DNA from: Oscillospiraceae bacterium
GTDB lineage: Bacteria; Bacillota; Clostridia; Oscillospirales; Oscillospiraceae
Direction: 5' to 3'
Assembly (NCBI GenBank): GCA_022846075.1
Contig: AP025582.1
Span: forward strand, 2,108,001 to 2,172,000
Length of the DNA stretch: 64,000 bases
The number at the start of each line of letters is the position of its first letter. Position 1 is the stretch's first letter. The translations under genes were made by a program, and so were the position numbers. The notes below the pieces were generated by a model. That model was given only the letters and a program-made list of their open reading frames with translations, made no database searches and was not told the DNA's origin. Of this stretch, positions 26,476 through 35,142 are shown one piece after another.

Positions 26476-27714
26476 TCAAAAAGCAAAGAGCTTAAAGAAG
26501 CCCAGCAAACCGAGCAAGGCCGTAAAAGCAATGAACAAAAGTGCCGTCAAAAGAAGCTGATTGAACATTTTCTGCTTATCCACACTCTCCGGAGTCCCCG
26601 CCAGACACATGCCGCCCACCGTCGAGAGCGGACTGATGACCACCCCATTGATGCCCACACAGACACAGAGCACCAGCGTGCTCAAGCTGACGGCGGAGCC
26701 CATCTGCTCAGCGATGGCGGCACAGGCCGGGATAAGGGTAGGCATCGCCACACCGGTGCCGCTGGACACCGCCCCCAGCAGGGCTCCGCAGATCATCATG
26801 ACCGGATAGACCGTGGTGGAATTCATAAGAGCGGAAACTTTTTCCGACAGCAGGTCGATGCCTCCGGCCTCCACCACTACATGTACAAAGATGGACATGC
26901 CGGCAATCATCAGCACCGTGTTCCAGGGCATGGATCTGATGACAGCCTTTTCCTCCGCAAAATCCATCAGCAGTAAAATCCCCGCCAGGGCATAGGCCAG
27001 CAGGCTGATCTCCTGATGAAAGACCAGAGTCCCCACCAACACCGTGAAAATGGCCGCAAGGGTGATGGCCTGCTTCACGGTGAGTTTTTCCAGTGTCCCC
27101 GTAATGACCTGATCGTCCCGCTGCAGCTTCCAGCCGCCCAGAAGGAAGTAGGCCCCGAAGGAGAATACGGTCATGCAAAGGCCGTAGGCCAGAAAAATGG
27201 GGGTATAGCCCACCACGCCGACCTCCGCGGCCAGGCCGGACGCCACGATGCCGTTGAGGGCCAAAGGGGACATGCCTCCCACCATCAGTCCGCCCATGCT
27301 CATGATGGCCATGACCATAGGCGGGATGGCGTTTTGTACGCCAATGGTCATAGCCAGGGGCAGCAGCAGCCCGCACAGGGGCGCTCCGCCGCCGATGCCG
27401 GAGAGGACCGCGCAAAAGAGGAAAAATATGATCGGCAGGACCTTTCGGTTGCCCCGGGCAAAACAGACGATGCTTCTCGCCAGCCGCTCGGTGGTGCCGT
27501 TGGCGTTAGCGATGCCGAAGAGCAGGCAGACACCCAGCGTGGTAAAGATCACATTGGAGGGCCATCCATCCACATAGATGGCCTTGGCCTTCATGCCCAG
27601 GCCGAAGATCCCGACGAGATAGGCAAATACCACGGCCAGGATCCCGCAGTTTTTCTTGAATTTGGCCCCACAGAAAATCACAAAGGCCAGACAGAGCAGG
27701 CTGATAACTGCCAT
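26476..27714 (-). CDS. MatC-like / ion-transporter-superfamily dicarboxylate carrier
   Basis: A 412-residue polytopic membrane protein with 11-12 helices. I choose ATG 27714 because GGAGG lies 8 bases upstream, rather than the ATG at 27729. The layout and segments such as GIANANGTTERLARSIV, GGGAPLCGLLLPLAM and AIMSMGGLMVGGMSPLALNGIV resemble MatC_N/CitMHS-type carriers for malonate, citrate and other carboxylates. It lies inside the LeuB-aconitase operon, so it likely moves the substrate or product of those enzymes. A GC hairpin (27735-27753) sits in the gap before it. Confidence 0.75.
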   Translation of the reverse strand: MAVISLLCLAFVIFCGAKFKKNCGILAVVFAYLVGIFGLGMKAKAIYVDGWPSNVIFTTLGVCLLFGIANANGTTERLARSIVCFARGNRKVLPIIFFLFCAVLSGIGGGAPLCGLLLPLAMTIGVQNAIPPMVMAIMSMGGLMVGGMSPLALNGIVASGLAAEVGVVGYTPIFLAYGLCMTVFSFGAYFLLGGWKLQRDDQVITGTLEKLTVKQAITLAAIFTVLVGTLVFHQEISLLAYALAGILLLMDFAEEKAVIRSMPWNTVLMIAGMSIFVHVVVEAGGIDLLSEKVSALMNSTTVYPVMMICGALLGAVSSGTGVAMPTLIPACAAIAEQMGSAVSLSTLVLCVCVGINGVVISPLSTVGGMCLAGTPESVDKQKMFNQLLLTALLFIAFTALLGLLGFFKLFAF

Positions 27715-27792
27715 AGGGGGTTCCTCCATTCCATCGGGCGGTTCGGCCGCCCGTCTCTCTATTGTTGTTTCAGGTCTTAAAATACGCGCACT

Positions 27793-28878
27793 TCACTTGG
27801 TGATCCGTGCGGCGGTCTGGACCCCCATCTCCTCAGTCGTGGATCTGATCTGACCGGGAGCGTCCCGATAGATGTCGGGAGTGCGGTAGCCGTCATGGAG
27901 CACGGCGTTGATGGCCCGGTCCACCGCCGCAGACTCCTCCTTGAGCCCAAAAGCGATGTCCAGCATCATCCCCACCGCCCCGATAGCCGCCAGAGGATTG
28001 GCGATCCCCTTGCCGGCGATGTCAGGAGCGGTGCCGTGGATGGGCTCATAGAGGCCAAAATTCTTGTCGTTGATGGCCGCCGAGGCCAGCATCCCCACCG
28101 AGCCGGTGGTCACCCCGGCCTCGTCGGAGAGAATGTCACCAAAGATGCTGGTGGTGAGCATCACGTCGAACCGGCTGGGGTTGCAGGCCAGCTCCATGGC
28201 CGCTTTATCCACCAGCAGATGGGTAAGCTCCACGTCGGGGTAGTCGGCATCGTGGACCCGGGTCACCGTCTCCCGCCACATACGGGAAGACTCCAGGGCG
28301 TTGGACTTGTCTATGCTGGTCACGCTGCCGCGCCGGGTTCGTGCGATCTCAAAGGCGCGGCGGGCCACTCGCTCCACCTCGAAGGCGCTGTAACACTCCA
28401 CGTCGTAGCCCTCGACGCCGTACTTTCCCTGACGGGTCCCCTTCTCTCCGAAATAGATGCCGCCGGTCAAGTCCCGGATCAGCATCAGGTCCACCCCCTT
28501 GTTCACCACCTCGGCCTTTAGCGGCGAGTTGTCCTTCAAATCCTCGTAGATTTTGGCAGGGCGGAGGTTGCAGAAGAGATTGAAGGTCCGCCGCAGGGCG
28601 GCCAAGCCGCTCTCCGGCCTGTCCTTTCGGGGCAGGTGATCCCACTTGGGCCCCCCGGCGGCACCAAAAAGGATAGCGTCACAGCTCTCACAAATTTTAA
28701 GTGTCTCCTCCTGTATCGGGGTGCCAAACGCGTCGATGCAGCAGCCCCCCACCAGGCGCTTCTCATAGCGGAACGTGTGTCCATAGACACCGGCAATCTG
28801 ATCCAGGGCCCGAACCGCTTCACGGGTCACGTCTACGCCGATACCGTCCCCAGGAATAACCGCAATTTTGAATTCCAT
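27793..28878 (-). CDS. LeuB-family (3-isopropylmalate-type) dehydrogenase
   Basis: A 361-residue NAD-dependent beta-decarboxylating dehydrogenase. Substrate motif NLRPAK, the catalytic TGGIYFG/R-x2-G region, the SIDKSNALE segment and [21 protein letters not shown] (NAD-binding) are all present, favouring LeuB over isocitrate dehydrogenase. In the specificity helix the sequence is [10 protein letters not shown] (88-97), equivalent to PExGLLxLR in LeuB: the second leucine is an alanine (A93), enlarging the pocket for the gamma substituent. It is encoded within the aconitase/LeuDC operon rather than with leuA or ilv genes, which suggests a catabolic role. Biosynthetic LeuB remains the alternative. 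Confidence 0.88.
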   Translation of the reverse strand: MEFKIAVIPGDGIGVDVTREAVRALDQIAGVYGHTFRYEKRLVGGCCIDAFGTPIQEETLKICESCDAILFGAAGGPKWDHLPRKDRPESGLAALRRTFNLFCNLRPAKIYEDLKDNSPLKAEVVNKGVDLMLIRDLTGGIYFGEKGTRQGKYGVEGYDVECYSAFEVERVARRAFEIARTRRGSVTSIDKSNALESSRMWRETVTRVHDADYPDVELTHLLVDKAAMELACNPSRFDVMLTTSIFGDILSDEAGVTTGSVGMLASAAINDKNFGLYEPIHGTAPDIAGKGIANPLAAIGAVGMMLDIAFGLKEESAAVDRAINAVLHDGYRTPDIYRDAPGQIRSTTEEMGVQTAARITK

Positions 28879-28965
28879 TAAAATGCCTCCTCATTTTATT
28901 GCGTTACGGCGGTTCACGCCGTACATACCAAAGAGCTTGGAGTCTTACAAGGCGGGTCCCTCCCC

Positions 28966-30759
28966 TCAAAAATCCCGGGGATCCGCCACCGCGCCGGCAA
29001 TGGCAGTCACCGCCGCTACGGCCGGAGAGCAGAGATAGGACAAGGTTTTCTTTGTCCCCTGCCGGCCGATAAAGTTCCGGTTCGCGGTGGAGAGGATACG
29101 CTCGTCGTCGGCCATCAGGCCATAGGGCATCCCACAGCATAGCCCACAGCAGGGATGACTCACCACCGCCCCCGCCTCCACAAAGGTCTGGATATAGCCC
29201 AAGCGAATGGCCTCCTTATAGACCCGGTTGGTGGCGGGTACCACGATGAAGCGCAGGTCGGGAGCCACCCGCTTTCCCTTGAGATACCTGGCCGCGATGG
29301 CCAGATCCTCCAAATCCCCGTTGGTGCAGGAGCCCAGATAAACCTCGTCGATCCGAGTGCCCAGCAGCTCGGAGACCGGGTGTACATTGTCCACGCCCTG
29401 GGGGCAGGCGATTTGAGACTCCAAGTTGGTGACGTCATAGGTCAGAACCTTCTCGTAGCGGTCGTCCTCCCCCGCCCTTACCCAGGCGATCTCCTCCAGG
29501 GGCATGTCGTAATACGCGGCGGTTTTCTCATCGCACTCGAAAAGTCCGCACTTGGCCCCAGCCTCCAGCGCCATGTTGGCGATGGTGAACCGAGCCGCCA
29601 TGGACATTTCCCGCACGGCGGGGCCCACAAATTCCAAGCTCTTGTATTGGCCGCCGTCAGCCTTGATGTCCCCCAAAATCTTTAAAATCACGTCCTTGGA
29701 GGCCACCCCCTCCGGCAGGTGGCCGTTGAGGACAATTTTGATGGCCTGGGGCACCTTGAGCCACAGCTCCCCGGTGATAAGCGCGGCGCACATCTCAGCG
29801 GTGCCAATACCGGTGCTGAAGTTGCCCGCGCCGCCGTAGGTCGTGGTGTGAGAGTCGGTGGCGACCGCGATCTCTCCAGGGCGCGCGTAGCGCTTCTCGT
29901 GCATGATCGTGTGACAGATCCCCTCGCCGATGTGGTGCTTTTTGACGCCGAACTCCTCCCCGATAGACAGCCCGGCGCGGTAGTGACTGGTGTCGTTGCT
30001 GGCCACAGCGGTGGGCATACAGTGGTCGTAGACCACGGCCACTCTGTCGGGAGCCGCCAGCTTTTTTGCTCCCATACGGTGGAGGGTGTCCAACACGTAA
30101 GGGGTATAGATATCATGGATCAGAAAGAAATCAGGGTGGGTAATGAGAATGTCTCCAGGTGCGCAGTCCGCGGCCCCCGTGTTGGCCATCAGCAGCTTTT
30201 CCGCCATGGTGTGGTTGCCCGCCCCCCGCTCCGCCAGGGGCAAGGGCGTTCCGCAGGTCGGCTTCTGCCCCGCGGCCAGCCGCCGCTTGGTGTCCTCCAC
30301 GAGGCCGCCGTTGGCGACAATTTGAAGCAGGTTATCGGGACAGCTCCCGATGGGAAAGGTATGCCCGTTTACCGAAACACTTTTTCCCACCTCGACGCTG
30401 ACCGTATCCCCCTCCTCGCAGAAATCCTGGATCTGATCGCAGGTCACCAGCAGGATGCCGGAATTGAAAGCATTGCGGAAAAAGATGCGGGCAAAGCTCT
30501 TGGCAATGATACAGCGCACCCCATTGCCCGACAGGACAGTGGCCGCCTGTTCCCGGGAGGAGCCGCAGCCAAAGTTGGTTCCGGCCACCAGAATATCTCC
30601 CGGCCGGACATTGGCTCCAAATTCCGGCTTCAGCAGTTCAAAAGCATACTTTTTCATCTCTTCGATCGTCGGGATGGTCCCCCGCCTGCCGGGGATGATG
30701 GTGTCGGTATCGATGTCGTTACCGAATTTCCAGATCCGGCCACGGAACGCTTTTTCCAT
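28966..30759 (-). CDS. LeuD-LeuC fusion: isopropylmalate isomerase/homoaconitase-type hydro-lyase
   Basis: A 597-residue protein in which a small-subunit (LeuD, swivel) domain at residues 1-160 precedes a large-subunit (LeuC) domain at 185-597, so it is a fusion in reversed order. LeuD motifs: NDIDTDTIIPG, NFGCGSSREQA, AKSFARIFFRNA. LeuC motifs: YDHCMPT, ATDSHTTTYGG, and cluster ligands C478 (LGSCTN) and C538/C541 (HPCCGLCCG, with two extra cysteines). The substrate-recognition loop after IIPG reads RRGTIPT instead of the YLRT or YLVY type, so an unusual substrate is likely. It lies 15 bases after the Fe-S-less paralogue in one operon. Confidence 0.88.
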   Translation of the reverse strand: MEKAFRGRIWKFGNDIDTDTIIPGRRGTIPTIEEMKKYAFELLKPEFGANVRPGDILVAGTNFGCGSSREQAATVLSGNGVRCIIAKSFARIFFRNAFNSGILLVTCDQIQDFCEEGDTVSVEVGKSVSVNGHTFPIGSCPDNLLQIVANGGLVEDTKRRLAAGQKPTCGTPLPLAERGAGNHTMAEKLLMANTGAADCAPGDILITHPDFFLIHDIYTPYVLDTLHRMGAKKLAAPDRVAVVYDHCMPTAVASNDTSHYRAGLSIGEEFGVKKHHIGEGICHTIMHEKRYARPGEIAVATDSHTTTYGGAGNFSTGIGTAEMCAALITGELWLKVPQAIKIVLNGHLPEGVASKDVILKILGDIKADGGQYKSLEFVGPAVREMSMAARFTIANMALEAGAKCGLFECDEKTAAYYDMPLEEIAWVRAGEDDRYEKVLTYDVTNLESQIACPQGVDNVHPVSELLGTRIDEVYLGSCTNGDLEDLAIAARYLKGKRVAPDLRFIVVPATNRVYKEAIRLGYIQTFVEAGAVVSHPCCGLCCGMPYGLMADDERILSTANRNFIGRQGTKKTLSYLCSPAVAAVTAIAGAVADPRDF

Positions 30760-30774
30760 ATCACTCTTTCCCCC

Positions 30775-31896
30775 TTAAAGCCGTCCAGTCACGGCCGCTT
30801 TCACTACGGATTCCACCGAAGCGGTGTAGACCTCGCCCCCCAGCGCTCCCATACAGCCGTCAAAGGTGTATAGGCCTGTGGTGACAAGCCGTTCCCCCCG
30901 GTCGATGACTCCGGCCCCCTGCCGGACCACACTGCGCTCCCCCGCCGCCAGGACCTGGGCGTTGAACGCGATAAAATGTTCGATCAAGCCCTCGTCGAGG
31001 GCCATCAGGTAGTCCCGGCTGGTGGCGGGCACTATGGAGAGGCGAAACCCTCTAGCAAGTGTCTGGCCCTCCATCCACCGGGCGGCCATCCGCAGATCGT
31101 CAATGGTTCCACCGGTGAAGCCGCCGATCTGGCCCGCCTGAACCTCCATACCCGCCGCCTCAGACAGCGGGCAGATGGCGGCAGCGGCCTGTTTCTCCCG
31201 TCCGCCGCAGAGTAGCTGGACCATCGGGACCGCCTCGGATAAAGGCAGGCACAGGTCAGGTACCCCGCCATCCGAGAACAGGGCGGTAAAAGCCCCCGTG
31301 CCGCAAGCCACGCCGCAGAGGATCGCTTTCTCCTGGCGCGTCAAGCGATCCCCGCCCACAAACTGGAGGGCCTTTCCACAAATCCGCCTCCCCAGCTTTT
31401 GAAGCAGAAGCAAGCCAAGATCCAGGGCCGAGCCGCAGGCAAGCGCACCAGTCAATTCCACCGTCATTGTCTCCGGGACAACAATTTGGATCTTTCCCTC
31501 CTCCACCGTGCGCGCCAGCCGGGCCGAAGAAAGGCCCACTCCAAGGGCGCCGATGGCGCCGTAGATCCCGTTGTGCGTCCCGCCCCCTACGACGATTTGC
31601 CCCGGTTGGAGCATCTCGTTCAGCATCCACTGGCGGCCTACCCCCACGCTCTGGACAAACCGACAGCCAAAGCGGTGGGCAAAACGATTGATTTTTCCAA
31701 AGATGGCGGCACCTTCCGAGCTGCCGGCGGGCACGTCGTGGTCATAGATGACCGTCACCCTTTCAGGCGCCGCCACCCGTAATATCCCTTCCATCGCCCG
31801 GTGGGAAGGCCCATCCGTGAGAATGATATGATCCGGCTGAATCTCGACGGCCGTACCAGCTTGTGCTCCCAAAATTTCTTCAATCAAAGCCGCCAT
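30775..31896 (-). CDS. Aconitase-superfamily (LeuC-like) protein lacking Fe-S ligands
   Basis: A 373-residue protein that aligns along its length with the LeuC half of the next gene: ILTDGPSHRAMEGI, VIYDHDVPAGSSEGA, QIVVGGGTHNGIYGAIG, IVPATSRDYLMAL. The three cluster cysteines are gone: the GSCTN site is GGFTG, and the CxxC stretch near the C-terminus reads RSVVRQGAG. The catalytic DSH triad is GTH. It should therefore not bind a [4Fe-4S] cluster or work as a normal hydro-lyase. It is the first gene of the operon, so it is probably expressed, not a relic. Roles as a regulatory subunit, sugar-acid binder or a new enzyme are all open. Confidence 0.8.
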   Translation of the reverse strand: MAALIEEILGAQAGTAVEIQPDHIILTDGPSHRAMEGILRVAAPERVTVIYDHDVPAGSSEGAAIFGKINRFAHRFGCRFVQSVGVGRQWMLNEMLQPGQIVVGGGTHNGIYGAIGALGVGLSSARLARTVEEGKIQIVVPETMTVELTGALACGSALDLGLLLLQKLGRRICGKALQFVGGDRLTRQEKAILCGVACGTGAFTALFSDGGVPDLCLPLSEAVPMVQLLCGGREKQAAAAICPLSEAAGMEVQAGQIGGFTGGTIDDLRMAARWMEGQTLARGFRLSIVPATSRDYLMALDEGLIEHFIAFNAQVLAAGERSVVRQGAGVIDRGERLVTTGLYTFDGCMGALGGEVYTASVESVVKAAVTGRL

Positions 31897-31917
31897 GCAA
31901 ATACACGCTCCCGTCTA

Positions 31918-31937
31918 TTTAATAAATCGTTAAATTA
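31918..31937. promoter_or_regulatory. Candidate operator between the LacI gene and the aconitase operon
   Basis: An AT-rich dyad of the form TTTAA-N7-TTAAA around a central TCG lies just downstream of the minus-strand promoter, where a LacI-type repressor would block transcription. The symmetry is imperfect, so this is tentative. Confidence 0.35.
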
Positions 31938-31954
31938 ATATTTTTATATTTAAT

Positions 31955-31983
31955 ATATAATCATTTTTAATTTAATATGTCAA
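31955..31983 (-). promoter_or_regulatory. Sigma-A promoter of the LeuC-like/LeuDC/LeuB operon
   Basis: On the minus strand TTGACA (31978-31983) and TTATAT (31955-31960) are 17 bases apart, 59 bases before the start at 31896. Five genes down to 24510 have gaps under 90 bases and could share this promoter. Confidence 0.75.
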
Positions 31984-32077
31984 TATATGCGCTCAATAAT
32001 TGTATATTTGTACATTTTAGTTGATTTGCGCTTGTTGGTTTAATCTAAATTATTTTACTAAAATATATGCAATTTTC

Positions 32078-32106
32078 TTGACAATTTACCATAGGTTTAC
32101 TATGAT
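32078..32106 (+). promoter_or_regulatory. Sigma-A promoter of the LacI-family gene
   Basis: TTGACA (32078-32083) and TATGAT (32101-32106) with a 17-base spacer, divergent from the promoter at 31955-31983. Confidence 0.85.
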
Positions 32107-32164
32107 AATTAATACAGTCCCTTTCCCATGCGGATGCTCTACGCAGTCGTTAGGAGGAAAAACA

Positions 32165-33187
32165 ATGGCAACGCTAAAGGATGTCGCCCAGCGGGCGGGC
32201 GTCTCACTCACCACCGCATCCATCGTCGCCAATGGACGCGGCGAGGAAAAGCATATTTCTCCCGCCACCATAGAACGGGTCGCCACTGTTATTGAAGCGT
32301 TGGGGTATCACCCCAACCAGAACGCTCAGCAGCTTCGGGCAAAAAATGCCCGCCAACCCGTCATCGCCTTTTACTGGCCTTTGGATTATCGGGCCAATAT
32401 GCTGGGCATACGGCTGGTCAACCTTCACAGCGTGCTGCTGGAGCAGGAACTGAACTATGAAATCGTGGTACAGACCTATTTCAACAATCAACTGGAGCGG
32501 TTTTTACCGCCTCTTCAGGATGGCCGCTACACCGGAGCTATCATCGCGGGGGCCAGCGACCAGGATATGGTCCAGCTGGAGTCCACAAAAATTACTGTCC
32601 CAGTGATTTTGATCAACCTGGAAAGCCGGAAGTATTCTACCGTTGGGGTCAGCCATGCCCAAATGGGCGCCCAAGCGGCGGCTCTCCTGCACAAAAAGGG
32701 CTACCAGGAATGTGCCGTCGTCAAATCCATGGAACGTTATGGAGGCACCGCCCGGCGCACCAAAGCCTTCCTCTACTCCTGCAAACAGCTCGGCATCACG
32801 GTCCGCCCCGAATGGACCTTCAGCGCCCCGGCCACTATTCTCGGCGGCGTACAGGCCACAGAAGAATTCTGCGCTCTGACAGAACGGCCCGGGGTCATCT
32901 TCTATGAAACAGACTGTATGGCTCAAGGTGGCTTATATACCTTGCAGCGGCGGAGGATTGCTGTTCCGGGCGACATCGAACTCTTGAGCATCGGGGTACA
33001 GGAGCCAGAGACCATGCAGTATCTCACCCCCTCCATCAGCTGTGTCACCGTACCACCCAACGTGGACAAGCAGGCCATGTCCATTATGATCCGCATTTTG
33101 CAGGAGCACCCAGAAGAACCCCTCCATCTGGAGTTGGAACCTCTGATCCAGCTCCGGGAGAGCTTCACCCTCCCTTCGCCTCTCTGA
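32165..33187 (+). CDS. LacI-family transcriptional regulator
   Basis: A 340-residue regulator. The N-terminal headpiece ATLKDVAQRAGVSLTTASIVANG (residues 2-24) is a classical LacI helix-turn-helix. The hinge is atypical: the segment EKHISPATIERVATVIEALGYHPNQNAQQL leads into a periplasmic-binding-protein-like effector domain (from about residue 60). ATG 32165 is preferred (GGAGG 8 bases upstream) over longer starts in the AT-rich leader. Being divergent from the aconitase/LeuDC operon, it most likely represses that operon and itself, responding to a sugar acid or carboxylate. Confidence 0.92.
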   Translation: MATLKDVAQRAGVSLTTASIVANGRGEEKHISPATIERVATVIEALGYHPNQNAQQLRAKNARQPVIAFYWPLDYRANMLGIRLVNLHSVLLEQELNYEIVVQTYFNNQLERFLPPLQDGRYTGAIIAGASDQDMVQLESTKITVPVILINLESRKYSTVGVSHAQMGAQAAALLHKKGYQECAVVKSMERYGGTARRTKAFLYSCKQLGITVRPEWTFSAPATILGGVQATEEFCALTERPGVIFYETDCMAQGGLYTLQRRRIAVPGDIELLSIGVQEPETMQYLTPSISCVTVPPNVDKQAMSIMIRILQEHPEEPLHLELEPLIQLRESFTLPSPL

Positions 33188-33221
33188 CGCTCTCCGTTTC
33201 TCCTTTTAAAATTTAAAAATG

Positions 33222-33260
33222 AAAGCAGGCCCCGCCAAGTTTTTGGAGGGGCCTGCTTTT
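33222..33260. terminator. Terminator between LacI gene and symporter gene
   Basis: AAAGCAGGCCCC pairs with GGGGCCTGCTTT (loop about 15 bases), followed by T5, between two convergent genes. Confidence 0.88.
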
Positions 33261-33280
33261 TATGAAGAGTAATCGGATAT

Positions 33281-34795
33281 TTAGCCGTTGCCGGTCTTGG
33301 CGGGAACCACGGAGCGGCCCACGCCAAACCAGACGTCCAGGGTTTGGGCATCCGGAGCGGGAGTGAGAAGGCTCACCACCACCATGGCCACGCAAGCGAT
33401 AACCAGAGAGGGCACCAGAGGCAGCAGGCCAAAGGTAAGCGCCGGGAAAACCGTGGACAGCAGATAGTAGCCAATGCCCAGAATCATGGAGGCGATGCAT
33501 CCATACTTATTCGCCCGCTTCCACCAGGTCCCGAAGAGGACCGGCATAAAGAAAGCGCAGGCACCGCCGGCAATGGTAAAGTTGTTGATGACGCCAATCA
33601 GGGCGGGAGGCTTGATGGCGAAGAGGACCGTGATGGCGACCACCACCACCACAGCCGCGGTATTCACTTTTTTGAGCTGCTCATCGGAGGCCTTGCCCTT
33701 TTTGATGAGGCCGCCGTAAATATCCATGACCACGCAGGAGTTCACGTTGAGCAGCTGGAAGGCGATGGTGGACTGGATGGCGGCCACCACGCCGGAGGCC
33801 ACGATGCCGGCAAAAACCGGGGGCAGCACAGTGAGCGCGGCGGTTGGGATAATGGTATCTGGCACCACGTCGGGGAAAACCGTCTTTCCCACCGTGCCCA
33901 GCGTAGGCATCACGATGCTCCACAGCCCCACGAAGGCCAAAGTAATGGCAGTGGAATTGTGCAGGGACTTGCTGTCGCCGATCTTGACAGCCTGAGCCAC
34001 GTTGTCCTTGCCGATGTTGCCGGACACACCGATCTGGAAGAGATAGCACGCCACGATGGCAAAGCTGAAGTTAGCTACGGGGCTGACACTGGTGGGAGAG
34101 GTTGCGGCCAGATCCCGGAAGGCGTTCTCCAGGCTGCCGAAGTGACCCCCGACATAGGAGACGATGCCGATGGCCAGCACCACAGTGGTGACGGTCATCA
34201 CAAACCCCTGGAAAATGGACACCGCGGCCGTACCCTTACTGCCGCCCACGACGGTGTAGGCCAACAGGATGACCCCGAAAATCACCAGGCCCCAGACATA
34301 GGGCAGACCGGTCATGGTCTCCATGAGCCGGGCCCCGGAGGTCATTTGCTGGTACAAGAACAGGCCGGTGAAGAGGATGATGGAAATGGGGGTGTACCAT
34401 GCGATAAACTTGTTATTGCCATAGCGGTTCTGGAGCACAGCGCCCAGAGACACGGCGTTGATGCGGTTGCAGACAATCTTCAGTTTCTTGTTGATGATGC
34501 TGGCGGCGATAAGGCCGGAGAAGGTGAAGGTGGCGATGCACACCGGCCACATGAGGCCCCAGGCGTGGGCCAGGCCGGGATTGGACAGGAAGGTGCCGCC
34601 GCTAGCAAAGCTGGCCGCGATCATAAAGCCCGCCGCCAGGAAGTTCATATTGCCGCCGCCGGCAAAGTAGCTCTTGCCGAAGCCCTCACCCTTTTTCGCC
34701 TTGCGGCTGACCACATTGCCGAGCACGACGCAGACCACGGCATAGATGATAAAGGTAACGATGGCAAAAATCCGAGTGCTGGTACTGACCTCCAT
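33281..34795 (-). CDS. Sodium:solute symporter (PanF-like SSS family)
   Basis: A 504-residue protein with 13 predicted helices of the sodium:solute symporter family. Landmarks are FGKSYFAGGGNMNFLAAGFMIAASFASGGTFLSNPG near the N-terminus and the YTVVGGSKGTAAVSIFQGFVM segment of helix 6. Gene order with a YhdT-like partner matches pantothenate-type (PanF) symporters, but substrate assignment by family is unreliable. Its neighbours (two esterases, 2-oxoacid oxidoreductase) suggest an organic acid or ester substrate. The ATG overlaps the YhdT stop by one base. Confidence 0.9.
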   Translation of the reverse strand: MEVSTSTRIFAIVTFIIYAVVCVVLGNVVSRKAKKGEGFGKSYFAGGGNMNFLAAGFMIAASFASGGTFLSNPGLAHAWGLMWPVCIATFTFSGLIAASIINKKLKIVCNRINAVSLGAVLQNRYGNNKFIAWYTPISIILFTGLFLYQQMTSGARLMETMTGLPYVWGLVIFGVILLAYTVVGGSKGTAAVSIFQGFVMTVTTVVLAIGIVSYVGGHFGSLENAFRDLAATSPTSVSPVANFSFAIVACYLFQIGVSGNIGKDNVAQAVKIGDSKSLHNSTAITLAFVGLWSIVMPTLGTVGKTVFPDVVPDTIIPTAALTVLPPVFAGIVASGVVAAIQSTIAFQLLNVNSCVVMDIYGGLIKKGKASDEQLKKVNTAAVVVVVAITVLFAIKPPALIGVINNFTIAGGACAFFMPVLFGTWWKRANKYGCIASMILGIGYYLLSTVFPALTFGLLPLVPSLVIACVAMVVVSLLTPAPDAQTLDVWFGVGRSVVPAKTGNG

Positions 34796-35106
34796 TACTT
34801 CTTCTCCCCTTTCTCATAGTCGAACTCAGGGTCGCCCGCATCCAGGGACACGTCCTTGAATATCTTTTTTACCAGGAAAATCCCTACCACGATACCGACG
34901 ATCATGATGCCGATACAAACGGTATACCAGAGGGGGAAGCCAAAAAGATACGTATATTCCGCGGGGTCGCCGCCGCCCAGGAAGACGGCGGAAAGCATGA
35001 CTCCCGCGAACATGGCCAGCCAGTAGACCACCACGATCAGGGCCTCCTTGCCCATGGTTTGAAAGCGGCTGTCCGGAACCAGGGTGTCTTGTTTCTTGTT
35101 TTCCAT
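34795..35106 (-). CDS. YhdT-like (DUF997) small membrane partner of the symporter
   Basis: A 103-residue protein with two membrane helices (about residues 24-44 and 58-80) and a charged tail. YhdT/DUF997 proteins are encoded next to PanF-type symporters; here it overlaps the symporter start by one base, which strongly couples them. The motif FGFPLWYTVCIG is typical. Its role in transport is presumed, not shown. Confidence 0.82.
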   Translation of the reverse strand: MENKKQDTLVPDSRFQTMGKEALIVVVYWLAMFAGVMLSAVFLGGGDPAEYTYLFGFPLWYTVCIGIMIVGIVVGIFLVKKIFKDVSLDAGDPEFDYEKGEKK

Positions 35107-35142
35107 GCGTGTTTCCTCCCTTTCTTTTTTACGCCGGGGGCC

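Noticed and set aside
27735-27753. GC hairpin between LeuB-like and carrier genes as a terminator
   Set aside because: No T run follows and the downstream gene has its own ribosome site; more likely a local mRNA structure within the operon.
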